Assembly: GCA_947503105.1 (NCBI GenBank)
Contig: CANNCM010000006.1
Location: 37,899 to 101,898 of the forward strand
Source: an uncultured Flavobacteriaceae bacterium
GTDB lineage: Bacteria; Bacteroidota; Bacteroidia; Flavobacteriales; Flavobacteriaceae
Length of the DNA: 64,000 nucleotides
Direction: 5' to 3'
In this document: piece by piece, positions 18,822 through 26,850 of the stretch
Layout of the letters: each line of letters opens with the position of its first letter
Position numbering within the stretch: the stretch's first letter is position 1
Made by a program: the position numbers and the translations under genes
Notes under the pieces: model-generated
What the model was told of the DNA's origin: nothing
Database searches by the model: none
Seen by the model: the letters and a program-made list of their open reading frames with translations, nothing else

Positions 18822-19417
18822 TTGAAGTAGATTGTCAATAAAAAAAGGTGTATCTATAATATAATTGAAGGTGCAAAATACAAATTTAAATAATGTGTTT
18901 CCAAAATTTAACATACAAAGATTGAATCACACCTATACAATCAATGAGGTTTTATGAAATTTTCATTTAAAACAAATACAATTAGAATAATTAAAAAAAC
19001 TACCATTTACAAAGGAGATTACATATGCATATAGTAGAATAAAAAACACTTAATCTATAATTATATAACACAAAAAAAACACTACAATACAATACAGAAA
19101 ATGCTACAATGGTATCCAATTCTAAATTTTACTATTATTATTGAAGAGATTTCCTCACAAATAGAGAAAAAAAACTACATAGAATTTTTGGCCGCTAGTT
19201 AGTACGTAAGCTTATGGTAAATATATTGGAATTTGATTCATTACGAATTAAATAGATAGGTTTTGTGATTTCTATATGAAGCCAAATTATATGTCCTTCA
19301 AAGGATTGATAGGCCCCTCTAAGAAATTTCTTTTCGCTTCCTTTTGGTAAACTTACTTTTAATTATAAATATGCCTTTAGGATAACTTTGAGTTACTTGA
19401 ACTACTCAATATTCAAA

Positions 19418-19448
19418 CAAAAAAAAACACTGCCCGAGAGCAGTGTTT
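19418..19448 (-). terminator. Intrinsic terminator of the candidate small RNA
   Basis: Stem AAACACTG / CAGTGTTT (19425-19432 with 19441-19448), extended by one C-G pair, with a six-base loop. Read on the minus strand it is followed by nine T residues. It would also end read-through from the LytTR gene. Confidence 0.85.
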
Positions 19449-19492
19449 CACCAAAAATTAACCAATTTAACTTTAAATAAGATATTTAAATT
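19418..19492 (-). ncRNA. Candidate small RNA of about 75 nt
   Basis: The -7 element TATATTTA (minus strand, 19499-19506) predicts a start near 19492, and an intrinsic terminator ends at about 19418. The intervening sequence has no ATG and no frame longer than a few codons. Because the repeat array, spacing and promoter match those upstream of the OmpA-family gene, this looks like a dedicated transcription unit and not the 3' end of the LytTR mRNA. It has no sequence-level family assignment from me. Confidence 0.5.
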
Positions 19493-19498
19493 ACAGTG

Positions 19499-19589
19499 TA
19501 AATATATGACAGACTTTCTGTTCTTACAAGGGTCATGTAACAAACGGCCATTTGACGTAACATTCGGCCATTTGACGTAATATTCGGCA
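19499..19589 (-). promoter_or_regulatory. Repeat array A (LytTR-type operator) plus promoter of the candidate small RNA
   Basis: On the plus strand three 13-mers, GTAACAAACGGCC, GTAACATTCGGCC and GTAATATTCGGCA, start at 19537, 19557 and 19577, an exact 20-bp period. Read on the minus strand, GCCGTTTGT matches the published LytTR-domain site pattern ([TA][AC][CA]GTTN[AG][TG]) at eight of nine positions. The gap between the proximal unit and the -7 element (19499-19506) is 30 nt. Confidence 0.6.
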
Positions 19590-19630
19590 AAAATTGACAA
19601 GAAAAAGGGGATAAAAAAATGCAATAAGCA

Positions 19631-20392
19631 CTAGTTGATATTCAAATATGCAACCAATTCTTCTTTTCTACGCTTTGCTAGAGGGAGCACCAAATCGCCA
19701 GCCATTTCGCAACTGCTACCGTCTGCATTATTGATGTTTATGATATATTTTATATTGATTAGATATTTTTGGTGAATTCTGAAAAAGTAGTTTGGAGCCA
19801 AAATTTTATCGTATTCTCCAATGTTTTTGGCTATTACAATTGAGGACCCTTCTAAGAGATGAACTATTGTGTAGCGCCCATCTGACTCAAAATATAAAAT
19901 CTCGTCCAATTGTTTGAAATATATCTTCTTTGTTGTTGGAATGGCAATGAAATCGTAATTGGATGTTTTTGATGAGATTGAATTTTTTGCAGACTCTATT
20001 TGTTTAAAATTTGTAAAAAACTGATTTTCAATTTTTTCATGAATTTTTTCTACAGCAAGTAATAAATCTTTTGGATCTATGGGCTTCAATAAAAAATCTA
20101 TCGCATTGAATTTAAAAGCAGTGAGCGCATACTCCTGAAATGCCGTTATAAATACAACAAGAAAATCGTTGTACTCTACTTGTTCTAAAACATCAAAGCC
20201 ATTTCCTTGATCTAATACAATATCAAGAAAGATGAGTTTTGGTTTGAGCTCATTGATTTTTTTTACTGCGCTTTTTACAGATTTGGCAACAGCAACTACT
20301 TCTACGGACGGGCAATGGCGCTCAAGGTATATCTGAAGAAGTTTGTTGTTCTTGGTTTCGTCATCGACTAAGATCGTGGTAATTCTATGCAT
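19631..20392 (-). CDS. LytTR-family response regulator
   Basis: 253 residues. The N-terminal receiver domain (about 5-120) has the acidic pair DDE (10-12) and the phosphoacceptor Asp57 in LIFLDIVLDQGNG. The C-terminal LytTR DNA-binding domain (about 150-250) has IPTTKKIYFKQLDEILYFES and FFRIHQKYLINIKYI. Such regulators pair with LytS/YehU-type kinases; the divergent gene at 20600 is one. LytTR proteins bind tandem 9-bp repeats about two helical turns apart, which matches the two repeat arrays flanking this system (19537-19589 and 23992-24044). The stop codon lies 41 bp from array A. Confidence 0.93.
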   Translation of the reverse strand: MHRITTILVDDETKNNKLLQIYLERHCPSVEVVAVAKSVKSAVKKINELKPKLIFLDIVLDQGNGFDVLEQVEYNDFLVVFITAFQEYALTAFKFNAIDFLLKPIDPKDLLLAVEKIHEKIENQFFTNFKQIESAKNSISSKTSNYDFIAIPTTKKIYFKQLDEILYFESDGRYTIVHLLEGSSIVIAKNIGEYDKILAPNYFFRIHQKYLINIKYIININNADGSSCEMAGDLVLPLAKRRKEELVAYLNIN

Positions 20393-20599
20393 ATCAGGGG
20401 TTTAGTGTCAACATATGGTTTTTTTACTTGTCATTAAAATTATTGAAAAAAGAGAAAAAACACTTTGGGGTATTCATACAAACTTAATAATATTATTGAA
20501 AAAATCAAATATAATACTCTAATAATATGTTATATTTTGCAATTCAAATTAATTTCTTTAGATTTAATTTAATCCTAGTACTTCAAAATACTACCCAAC

Positions 20600-22414
20600 A
20601 TGAAAGCTAATTTTTTATCTGCAATATTTATCGTAGCCCTTATTTTTTGCTGCACAATATATGCGCAAGACAAAAAAGATAGTTTTGAAAAAACCATCGA
20701 AGACCTCATAACAAATGACAGTTCTGTACATATTGATAGTGTTTATAATAATCTCAAAAGGCAAGCTTTGGAGCTTAATCAAGATTCATTGTATGTGGAG
20801 TTGACTTTTCAGCAAATTGAGAAAAATGGCGGATTGCTTGTTTATACTTATGCTGAAATTTTACTTGAGAATTTATTAATCAATCAAAACTACTTTCTAA
20901 AAAAACACCCAAAACTTCTCTTAAGATGTATTCATGATTTGGGTAAATTCTATTTGCTTCAAAGTGGTTCTTCTAAAGTTAGCAAAAAAATTTCCGAGCA
21001 ATATTATAAACGCTATTTTGCCCTTTTGGAAGAAGTTGATTTATCTGAAGAAGAACTCAAAACGGCAGAACAAAACAAGCTAAAATACCTTGTTTATACC
21101 AAAAACGACAGTGTATTCTACTACTTAAATCAATATGATGTAAATCAAAAAAATGAAGCAGAACTATTAAATCAATGGTACAGAGGAGTTGAGGATTATA
21201 CAAAAGAACTGGAATACGCTAAAATCCTGGATGACAAAATTAAAATCATTATTGCTTACAAAAACAATACTCAATTTGATGCAATAAATCGCTTATACAG
21301 CGACTATGTCTCATTTTTTAAAAACACAGAAGACCAATTGTCAGAACATAAACTCTATCTCATTATGGGGCAGATTTATTTTTCTCAAAAGCGATATCAA
21401 GAGGCAGAAAACATGTATTTAAAAGCGCTATCATATTTCGAACAAAAAAAATCAAATTTATTCACCAATGTGATATATAATGATCTGATAGAATTAAAAA
21501 TGAAAAATGGAGACCTCAGTGGCTACTCCTTTTACAGTGATAAATTTAATGCTCAAAAAAAAGAATACAGAGAACAACAACTAGCAGTCTTGAATAAACA
21601 CATTGATTATGCAACTAAAGTATCTGATTTCGAAATTCAATTGAATTTGAATAAAGAAAAACTAAAAAATGAAGCTTTAAGCAACAAGATTAATACTCAA
21701 AAAACAATCATTTCCTTTGCGCTTGCATTATTTATTGTGGTACTCATTTTTGTTTATTTTTACTCTGTCAGCTCTAAAACAAGAACAGATTTAGAAAATG
21801 CCAACAAACAAATGGTTATCGATGTGTTGCGTTCTAAATTTAAACCTCATTTTACCTTTAATGTGTTGTCAGTGATAAATTATTTTGTCGAGAAAAAAGA
21901 GGTTTACAATGCGACAATTGCACTGACAAAAATGTCCAGTCTTTTGCGAGCTACCCTAGACAATATGAATGAGAAATTGGTGCCTTTTATTTCAGAATAT
22001 AATATTTGTTTAAATTATATGTACTTAGAATCTTTGCGCTTTTCAGATAAATTTGAATACGAATTTGAACCGATAAATGATTTTGAAGTGGAGCAATGGA
22101 TGATTCCACCTGGGGTTATTGAACCGTTGCTAGAAAATGCTGTAAACCACGCTTTTAAGGGTGTTGATTATAAAGGTAAAATTGTTCTCAAACACAAAAT
22201 CCTTGATGATTCCTTAGTGATTACAGTGAGAGACAATGGTGTAGGCCTCAAATCATCTGGCTTGATAAACAAAAATTCTCATGGTTTAAAAATTACAAGA
22301 GATTATATTCAAACTGTTTCTAATCTGTACAAAAAGCCAATTAGTCTAAATATTAAATCTAAAAATGGAACTTTAATTGAGATCGTTATTCCAAGATTAG
22401 AGGATTATGATTAA
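20600..22414 (+). CDS. LytS/YehU-type sensor histidine kinase with periplasmic TPR-like region
   Basis: 604 residues: signal peptide (1-22, ending YAQ), a helical, TPR-like sensory region (about 25-345, with a recognisable repeat LYLIMGQIYFSQKRYQEAE), one transmembrane helix (about 371-390), a His_kinase domain with phosphoacceptor His417 in KFKPHFTFN, and an HATPase domain with IEPLLENAVNHAFKG (N box) and DNGVGL (G1 box). The phosphoacceptor motif deviates slightly from the usual LNPHFLFN. It is divergent from the LytTR regulator across 207 bp, so the two form a two-component pair. The signal is unknown. Confidence 0.92.
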   Translation: MKANFLSAIFIVALIFCCTIYAQDKKDSFEKTIEDLITNDSSVHIDSVYNNLKRQALELNQDSLYVELTFQQIEKNGGLLVYTYAEILLENLLINQNYFLKKHPKLLLRCIHDLGKFYLLQSGSSKVSKKISEQYYKRYFALLEEVDLSEEELKTAEQNKLKYLVYTKNDSVFYYLNQYDVNQKNEAELLNQWYRGVEDYTKELEYAKILDDKIKIIIAYKNNTQFDAINRLYSDYVSFFKNTEDQLSEHKLYLIMGQIYFSQKRYQEAENMYLKALSYFEQKKSNLFTNVIYNDLIELKMKNGDLSGYSFYSDKFNAQKKEYREQQLAVLNKHIDYATKVSDFEIQLNLNKEKLKNEALSNKINTQKTIISFALALFIVVLIFVYFYSVSSKTRTDLENANKQMVIDVLRSKFKPHFTFNVLSVINYFVEKKEVYNATIALTKMSSLLRATLDNMNEKLVPFISEYNICLNYMYLESLRFSDKFEYEFEPINDFEVEQWMIPPGVIEPLLENAVNHAFKGVDYKGKIVLKHKILDDSLVITVRDNGVGLKSSGLINKNSHGLKITRDYIQTVSNLYKKPISLNIKSKNGTLIEIVIPRLEDYD

Positions 22415-22460
22415 ACCAATTCGCTTTAGTTTTTGTGTTAATTTTTAAAAATATAAAATA

Positions 22461-22489
22461 AAAAAGGGCGAATTTTCATCGCCCTTTTT
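22461..22489. terminator. Bidirectional intrinsic terminator between the kinase and the OmpA gene
   Basis: AAAAAGGGCGA (22461-22471) pairs with TCGCCCTTTTT (22479-22489) around a seven-base loop. Both strands give a T run after the stem, so it can terminate both convergent genes. Confidence 0.9.
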
Positions 22490-22559
22490 TGTAGTAAAAC
22501 TTTAAGAAATTTAGATTTATATTTCTAATAAACCTAATCGCTAAGTAATGTGAAACTAA

Positions 22560-23885
22560 TTATCGAATTCTGATAACTTCCACTCTTCTGTTTTGTTTTC
22601 TTCCTTCTCTAGTTGCGTTGGATGCTGTTGGCTGAGTTTCTCCAAATGCTTCAGTAATTAAGGAAGAACTTGGAATTCCATTGTTGACAAGGTAATCTCG
22701 TACAGCATTTACTCTGCTTTGTGATAATCTATGATTCATATCACTAGCACCAGTACTGTCTGTGTGGCCTTCAAGCTTAAATTGAGCATCTGGATGCTGC
22801 TTCATAATCTGAGTAATTTCAGTCAAAATTGCATATGTTTCTGATTTGAAGCTATGCTTACCAGTGTCAAATAGTATCCTTTTCGAAAGCATGTTTAGGT
22901 TCGTATTTCTGTCTCCAACTTTTACTGCTTCGTATGGACAACCATTATTCGCTGCAATTCCAGGAACTTTAGGACATTTGTCGGCGCTATCAATAATACC
23001 ATCATTGTCAGTATCAGGTAGTGGACATCCTTTGTTGCTGGCAGGGCCTTTTATTTTTGGACAATCATCTACAGAATCCAACAAACCATCATTGTCACTA
23101 TCCTTTTCTACAGGCTCTGGCGGACATCCATTGTTGCTTGCAACGCCTTTTACATTAGGACAACGATCCAGATTATCATTAATGCCATCTCCATCGGTAT
23201 CTGGAATGATTTCTGGTTTTATTTCTTCAATAATTTCTGGTTCAACAACTTCTCCACCAAAGTTTATAGATAACCCTAGGGCATGTTGAAAATGTTTCGT
23301 CAAGTAATCTTTGAAAGAGTGCTTGTATGTAGTGCTATATGTCAAACCAATATTGTCTGTGAACCAATACGCAAGACCAAGGGTTCCGTTCAATGTTCCG
23401 GCACCTACAAGTGCACTCGACTTACTTACTGTGTTGGTGTTGTACTTCCCTTCTTCAATCCAAGTATAACCACCACCTAAGCCTACAAATGGCTCAAGTT
23501 TACTAAAATTTAGCAGTTCGCCTAAACTGTACTTTAAATGCCCATCTATGGCGTAGTACATCAAATCACTTACTTTTACAGAGGGATTGCTGGCCGTTTG
23601 ACCCCATTTTTCAATTCTATTTAAAGACGCCGTAAAGCCTAAAGACATATGATCTTTCAAATATTTGCTAACGGTTAGTGTCGATAAAGATGGTAAAATG
23701 TTCCAATGATCTGACACATTGAAAAATTCATCAAAATATGACCCTTGAGGTGCATCTTCGCCAACTGGATATACGTTAACAGCATTGACACCTACAGACA
23801 ATTGCCATGGGTTTGCTTCATTTTGTGCGCCCAGACTCCATGAAGCTAGGATTAACACCACTACTAATTTACTGATTTTTTTCAT
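22560..23885 (-). CDS. OmpA-family outer-membrane protein with thrombospondin type 3 repeats
   Basis: 441 residues: signal peptide (about 1-20), an N-terminal eight-strand-like barrel (about 25-205), three calcium-binding TSP3-like repeats (about 225-315; DTDGDGINDNLDRCPNVKG and two more with the conserved NGCP ends), and a C-terminal OmpA/peptidoglycan-binding domain (about 330-441) with LEGHTDSTGASDMNHRLSQS and the terminal NRRVEV motif. It links outer membrane and peptidoglycan. Upstream lies repeat array B at the same distance from the -7 element as array A near the small RNA, so the adjacent LytTR system is its likely regulator. Confidence 0.93.
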   Translation of the reverse strand: MKKISKLVVVLILASWSLGAQNEANPWQLSVGVNAVNVYPVGEDAPQGSYFDEFFNVSDHWNILPSLSTLTVSKYLKDHMSLGFTASLNRIEKWGQTASNPSVKVSDLMYYAIDGHLKYSLGELLNFSKLEPFVGLGGGYTWIEEGKYNTNTVSKSSALVGAGTLNGTLGLAYWFTDNIGLTYSTTYKHSFKDYLTKHFQHALGLSINFGGEVVEPEIIEEIKPEIIPDTDGDGINDNLDRCPNVKGVASNNGCPPEPVEKDSDNDGLLDSVDDCPKIKGPASNKGCPLPDTDNDGIIDSADKCPKVPGIAANNGCPYEAVKVGDRNTNLNMLSKRILFDTGKHSFKSETYAILTEITQIMKQHPDAQFKLEGHTDSTGASDMNHRLSQSRVNAVRDYLVNNGIPSSSLITEAFGETQPTASNATREGRKQNRRVEVIRIR

Positions 23886-23953
23886 GCTTAATTACTTTTA
23901 AAAATTACCTTAAAATTTTAACAGAGTTCAATACACGTATCGAAACTCTTGTG

Positions 23954-24044
23954 CAAAGTAAGTGCGAATGTTTAATAATAACTAGTGTCATGTAACAAAC
24001 GGCCATCTGACGTAACAAACGGCCATCTGACGTAATATTCGGGA
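23954..24044 (-). promoter_or_regulatory. Repeat array B (LytTR-type operator) plus OmpA-gene promoter
   Basis: Plus-strand 13-mers GTAACAAACGGCC (23992), GTAACAAACGGCC (24012) and GTAATATTCGGGA (24032) have an exact 20-bp period; the first two are identical and equal to the proximal unit of array A. The -7 element TTACTTTG (minus strand, 23954-23961) lies 30 nt from the proximal unit, as in array A. The OmpA ATG follows 68 bp later. Confidence 0.65.
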
Positions 24045-24119
24045 AAAATGATGTCAAAAAAAACCTGTTTTTTGTAGAAAATTTATGGAAATTTTATGAA
24101 TTTTTAATAGCATTACTAT

Positions 24120-24127
24120 TATATTTG
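24120..24127 (+). promoter_or_regulatory. -7 element for the TetR-SulP-carbonic anhydrase operon
   Basis: TATATTTG is a full match to TAnnTTTG, 12 bp before the ATG at 24140, so the mRNA leader would be only a few bases. No clear -33 TTTG is visible. Confidence 0.5.
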
Positions 24128-24139
24128 CAATGAAATACT

Positions 24140-24808
24140 ATGGAAAAATTAAATTTACAAATAAAAATCAATAGCGCTTTTTATGTAAAAGACCCTGAAT
24201 CTTCGGAGCTCGGAAGGCATATTATTTCTAAAAGTATTGAAATGATAAATACACTTGGATTTGAATCCTTTACTTTTAAAAAATTAGGAGAGGCTATCGG
24301 CTCTAATGAAAGTTCCGTTTATCGCTATTTTTCCAATAAACACATGCTACTAGTATATCTTTTAAATTGGTATTGGAGTTGGATGGATTATAAAATTGTT
24401 TTGAAAACCTCCAATTTGAACAATGCTAAAGATAAGATTAAAAAAGCTGTAGAATTGCTTGTTGATGATGTAAAGCAAGACAGTGATTTTTCTTTTATTA
24501 ATGAAATTCTACTTCACAGAATCATCATTACAGAATCTTCCAAAGTCTATCACAACAAAGACGTGGACGATGAAAATGAAAAAGGATTTTATAAAACTTA
24601 CAAACAGGTTGTACAACGTGTTAGCGATTTCATATTGGATTTTAATTCAAAATATGAATTTCCACATATGATTGTTTCAACCATTATAGAAGGGGCTCAC
24701 CACCAACGTTATTTTGCAGAACATCTTCCTGCGTTGACAGATGTAGAAGAAGGTCAAAATAATATTGTTCGATTTTATACAAATCTTGTTTTAAATTCAC
24801 TAAAATGA
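24140..24808 (+). CDS. TetR/AcrR-family transcriptional regulator
   Basis: 222 residues. The N-terminal helix-turn-helix (about 28-72) is recognisable in FESFTFKKLGEAIGSNESSV followed by YRYFSNKHMLL, the standard TetR signature. The remaining helical part is the ligand-binding/dimerisation domain, without recognisable subfamily features. The stop overlaps the next start (ATGA, 24805-24808), so it is translationally coupled to the small secreted protein and heads the operon with the SulP transporter and carbonic anhydrase. It may autoregulate the operon. The effector is unknown; CO2/bicarbonate status is only a guess from its neighbours. Confidence 0.88.
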   Translation: MEKLNLQIKINSAFYVKDPESSELGRHIISKSIEMINTLGFESFTFKKLGEAIGSNESSVYRYFSNKHMLLVYLLNWYWSWMDYKIVLKTSNLNNAKDKIKKAVELLVDDVKQDSDFSFINEILLHRIIITESSKVYHNKDVDDENEKGFYKTYKQVVQRVSDFILDFNSKYEFPHMIVSTIIEGAHHQRYFAEHLPALTDVEEGQNNIVRFYTNLVLNSLK

Positions 24809-25137
24809 TACTGAAAAGATGTTGTCATATCAACTTTATTAGAGTCTTTGTTTGCGGACTATTGACCACTACAATCGTGTGTCAAGTTTTATCTCAGGCA
24901 TTTGAAGCGAACTTTAATTTAGACTACAGTGTTGAGTGGAATGATACTTCAGAATCTAGCGAGACAGACACCAATGATCTCGAGCAAAAGGAGCAAAAAA
25001 AGGATATCAAACTATTTCATTTCGCAACATCTAGAACGGATTATACAACATTGAGCTTTTCATCCTACCAAATAAAAAAACATCCTCTTGTAAATATTGA
25101 TATTTATTTACCCCCTCCAAAAGAAGATTACACTTAA
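24805..25137 (+). CDS. Small uncharacterised exported protein
   Basis: 110 residues that I do not recognise. A basic N-terminus (MILKRC) is followed by a hydrophobic stretch (FIRVFVCGLLTTTIVCQVLSQA) typical of a signal peptide or membrane anchor. Then comes an acidic Ser/Glu/Asp-rich part (about 45-68), a more conserved-looking part (KLFHFATSRTDYTTLSFSSY) and a proline-rich end (YLPPPKEDYT). It overlaps the TetR gene by 4 bp and precedes the SulP gene by 120 bp, so it is probably an accessory of that system. No catalytic motif is visible. Confidence 0.7.
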   Translation: MILKRCCHINFIRVFVCGLLTTTIVCQVLSQAFEANFNLDYSVEWNDTSESSETDTNDLEQKEQKKDIKLFHFATSRTDYTTLSFSSYQIKKHPLVNIDIYLPPPKEDYT

Positions 25138-25257
25138 AATTGTGGATGGAAAAACGCTTTCTAAAAAAACAATTTTACAACTATTCTTACAACCATTTTT
25201 CAACTTTTTCTTTCGTGTTAAAAGTAAAGAAAAAACTAACTTTTATTTAAATTAATT

Positions 25258-26814
25258 ATGAATCATTTAAGTCCTTTTAAAAATTTAAAATCAGATATCC
25301 CTGCAAGTGTAGTTGTGTTTTTTGTTGCACTCCCTTTGTGTCTTGGGATTGCTCTTGCTAGTGGCGCTCCATTGTTTTCCGGCCTAATTGCAGGAATTAT
25401 TGGAGGTATTGTTGTTGGATTCCTTAGTGGCTCTGCAATTGGTGTAAGTGGCCCAGCAGCAGGTTTGGCGGCGATTGTTCTTGTTGCAATTAGCACCCTT
25501 GGTGGGTTTGAAAACTTTCTTTTAGCTGTTGTTCTTGGAGGCATCATTCAGGTTATCTTTGGTGTTCTCAAAGCTGGAGTGATTGGCTACTACTTCCCAT
25601 CTTCAGTCATCAAAGGAATGCTAACAGGAATTGGCATCATCATCGTCATCAAACAAATTCCTTATTTTTTTGGATACGACAAAACTCTAGCTGCAAATGC
25701 TAGCTTTTTTGAAATGTTTAATTTTATTAGCCCTGGTGCAACCCTCATTGCATGTATCGGTCTTGGAATTTTAATCCTTTGGAATGTTTGGCTTTCAAAA
25801 TCATTCAAAGTGTTTCAAATAATTCAAGGCCCTGTTGTTGCTGTTACTGTTGGAATTGTATATTATATTTTAACAAAAGACAACGCCACATGGGCTATTG
25901 ACAACTCAATGCTTGTTAGCGTTCCTGTGCCAGATGATTTATCATCATTTTTAGGGCAATTTAGCTTTCCAAATTTTGATCAAATTACCAATCCTCAAAT
26001 TTGGGTAACTGCATTCACAATTGCATTAGTGGCCAGTCTAGAAACCCTATTGTGTGTTGAAGCAACTGACAAACTGGATCCAAGAAAACGCGTTACGCCA
26101 ACAAACAGAGAGCTTATCGCACAAGGATCTGGTAATATCATTTCTGGACTCATTGGAGGCTTACCCATTACTCAAGTTATTGTAAGAAGCTCTGCAAATA
26201 TTCAATCGGGAGGAAAAACAAAAACATCTGCAATTGTACATGGCTTTTTATTGCTAATTTCTGTCCTCATCATTCCTACACTACTGAACAAAATTCCATT
26301 ATCTGTTTTGGCTGCTGTATTATTTATTGTGGGGTACAAACTTGCAAAACCTCAACTTTTTGTAACCATATACAAACAAGGCTGGAAACAATTTGTCCCT
26401 TTTATCGTAACTATACTTGGTATTGTTTTTACCGATTTATTAATTGGTATTGGTCTAGGTCTTGCTGTCGGAATTATTGTAATCTTGATTAAAAGTTTTC
26501 AAAATTCGCACTTCTTACACATAGAGGACAATACCAATGGAAGCAAAAAAATGAAAATCACAATGGCAGAGGAAGTTACATTCATAAATAAAGGAGCTAT
26601 TCTAAAAGAATTAGAGCAAATTGCACCTGATACTAGTCTAGAAATTGATGTCAGAAAAACTAGATTTTTAGACTATGATATTATCGAAATTTTAGAAGAC
26701 TTTTCGCTAAAAGCCAAAAACCGTAATATAGAAATCACCCTCATCTCTGAACGTGGGACCGTAAAAAATCCGGATAGTTTTATCGAATTTTTCAAACTAC
26801 GCCCTAGTGCCTAA
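25258..26814 (+). CDS. SulP-family anion transporter (probable bicarbonate uptake)
   Basis: 518 residues. The N-terminal SulP membrane domain (about 1-415, some 10-14 helices) shows ALPLCLGIALASGAPLFSGL and SAIGVSGPAAGLAA in the first helices, and ITQVIVRSSANIQSGGKTKT further on. A shortened STAS domain follows (about 430-515, SLEIDVRKTRFLDYDIIEIL). SulP proteins carry sulfate, bicarbonate or other anions. The beta-carbonic anhydrase 36 bp downstream argues for bicarbonate, as in other SulP-carbonic anhydrase pairs, but the substrate is inferred. It is probably transcribed with the TetR gene; I see no separate promoter in the 120-bp gap. Confidence 0.9.
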   Translation: MNHLSPFKNLKSDIPASVVVFFVALPLCLGIALASGAPLFSGLIAGIIGGIVVGFLSGSAIGVSGPAAGLAAIVLVAISTLGGFENFLLAVVLGGIIQVIFGVLKAGVIGYYFPSSVIKGMLTGIGIIIVIKQIPYFFGYDKTLAANASFFEMFNFISPGATLIACIGLGILILWNVWLSKSFKVFQIIQGPVVAVTVGIVYYILTKDNATWAIDNSMLVSVPVPDDLSSFLGQFSFPNFDQITNPQIWVTAFTIALVASLETLLCVEATDKLDPRKRVTPTNRELIAQGSGNIISGLIGGLPITQVIVRSSANIQSGGKTKTSAIVHGFLLLISVLIIPTLLNKIPLSVLAAVLFIVGYKLAKPQLFVTIYKQGWKQFVPFIVTILGIVFTDLLIGIGLGLAVGIIVILIKSFQNSHFLHIEDNTNGSKKMKITMAEEVTFINKGAILKELEQIAPDTSLEIDVRKTRFLDYDIIEILEDFSLKAKNRNIEITLISERGTVKNPDSFIEFFKLRPSA

Positions 26815-26850
26815 ACCCTAAAACAATTATAATAACTTAAAAAAAATCAA

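Larger units (their letters stand above)
18822..19630. other. 809-bp intergenic spacer
   Basis: Between the PUL regulator and the LytTR gene. The 18822-18960 part holds the regulator promoter: minus-strand TATTTTG at 18874-18880 and an AGGTGTA motif at 18846-18852. The 19418-19600 part holds a terminator, a candidate small RNA and a repeat array (listed separately). In between (about 18960-19415) I find only AT-rich sequence with stop codons in all frames and no gene, RNA or repeat I can support. Confidence 0.6.

Noticed and set aside
18822..18914. N-terminal extension of the PUL regulator to an upstream ATG
   Set aside because: It would place a normal signal peptide 31 residues inside the protein and includes the -7-like TATTTTG at 18874-18880.
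19537..19589. Short CRISPR-like array
   Set aside because: Units are only 13 bp with a 7-bp spacer of similar sequence; no cas genes; a twin array with the same promoter distance points to an operator.
22846..23289. 147-codon frame antisense to the OmpA-family gene
   Set aside because: Repetitive antisense of the TSP3 repeats; the minus-strand gene is certain.
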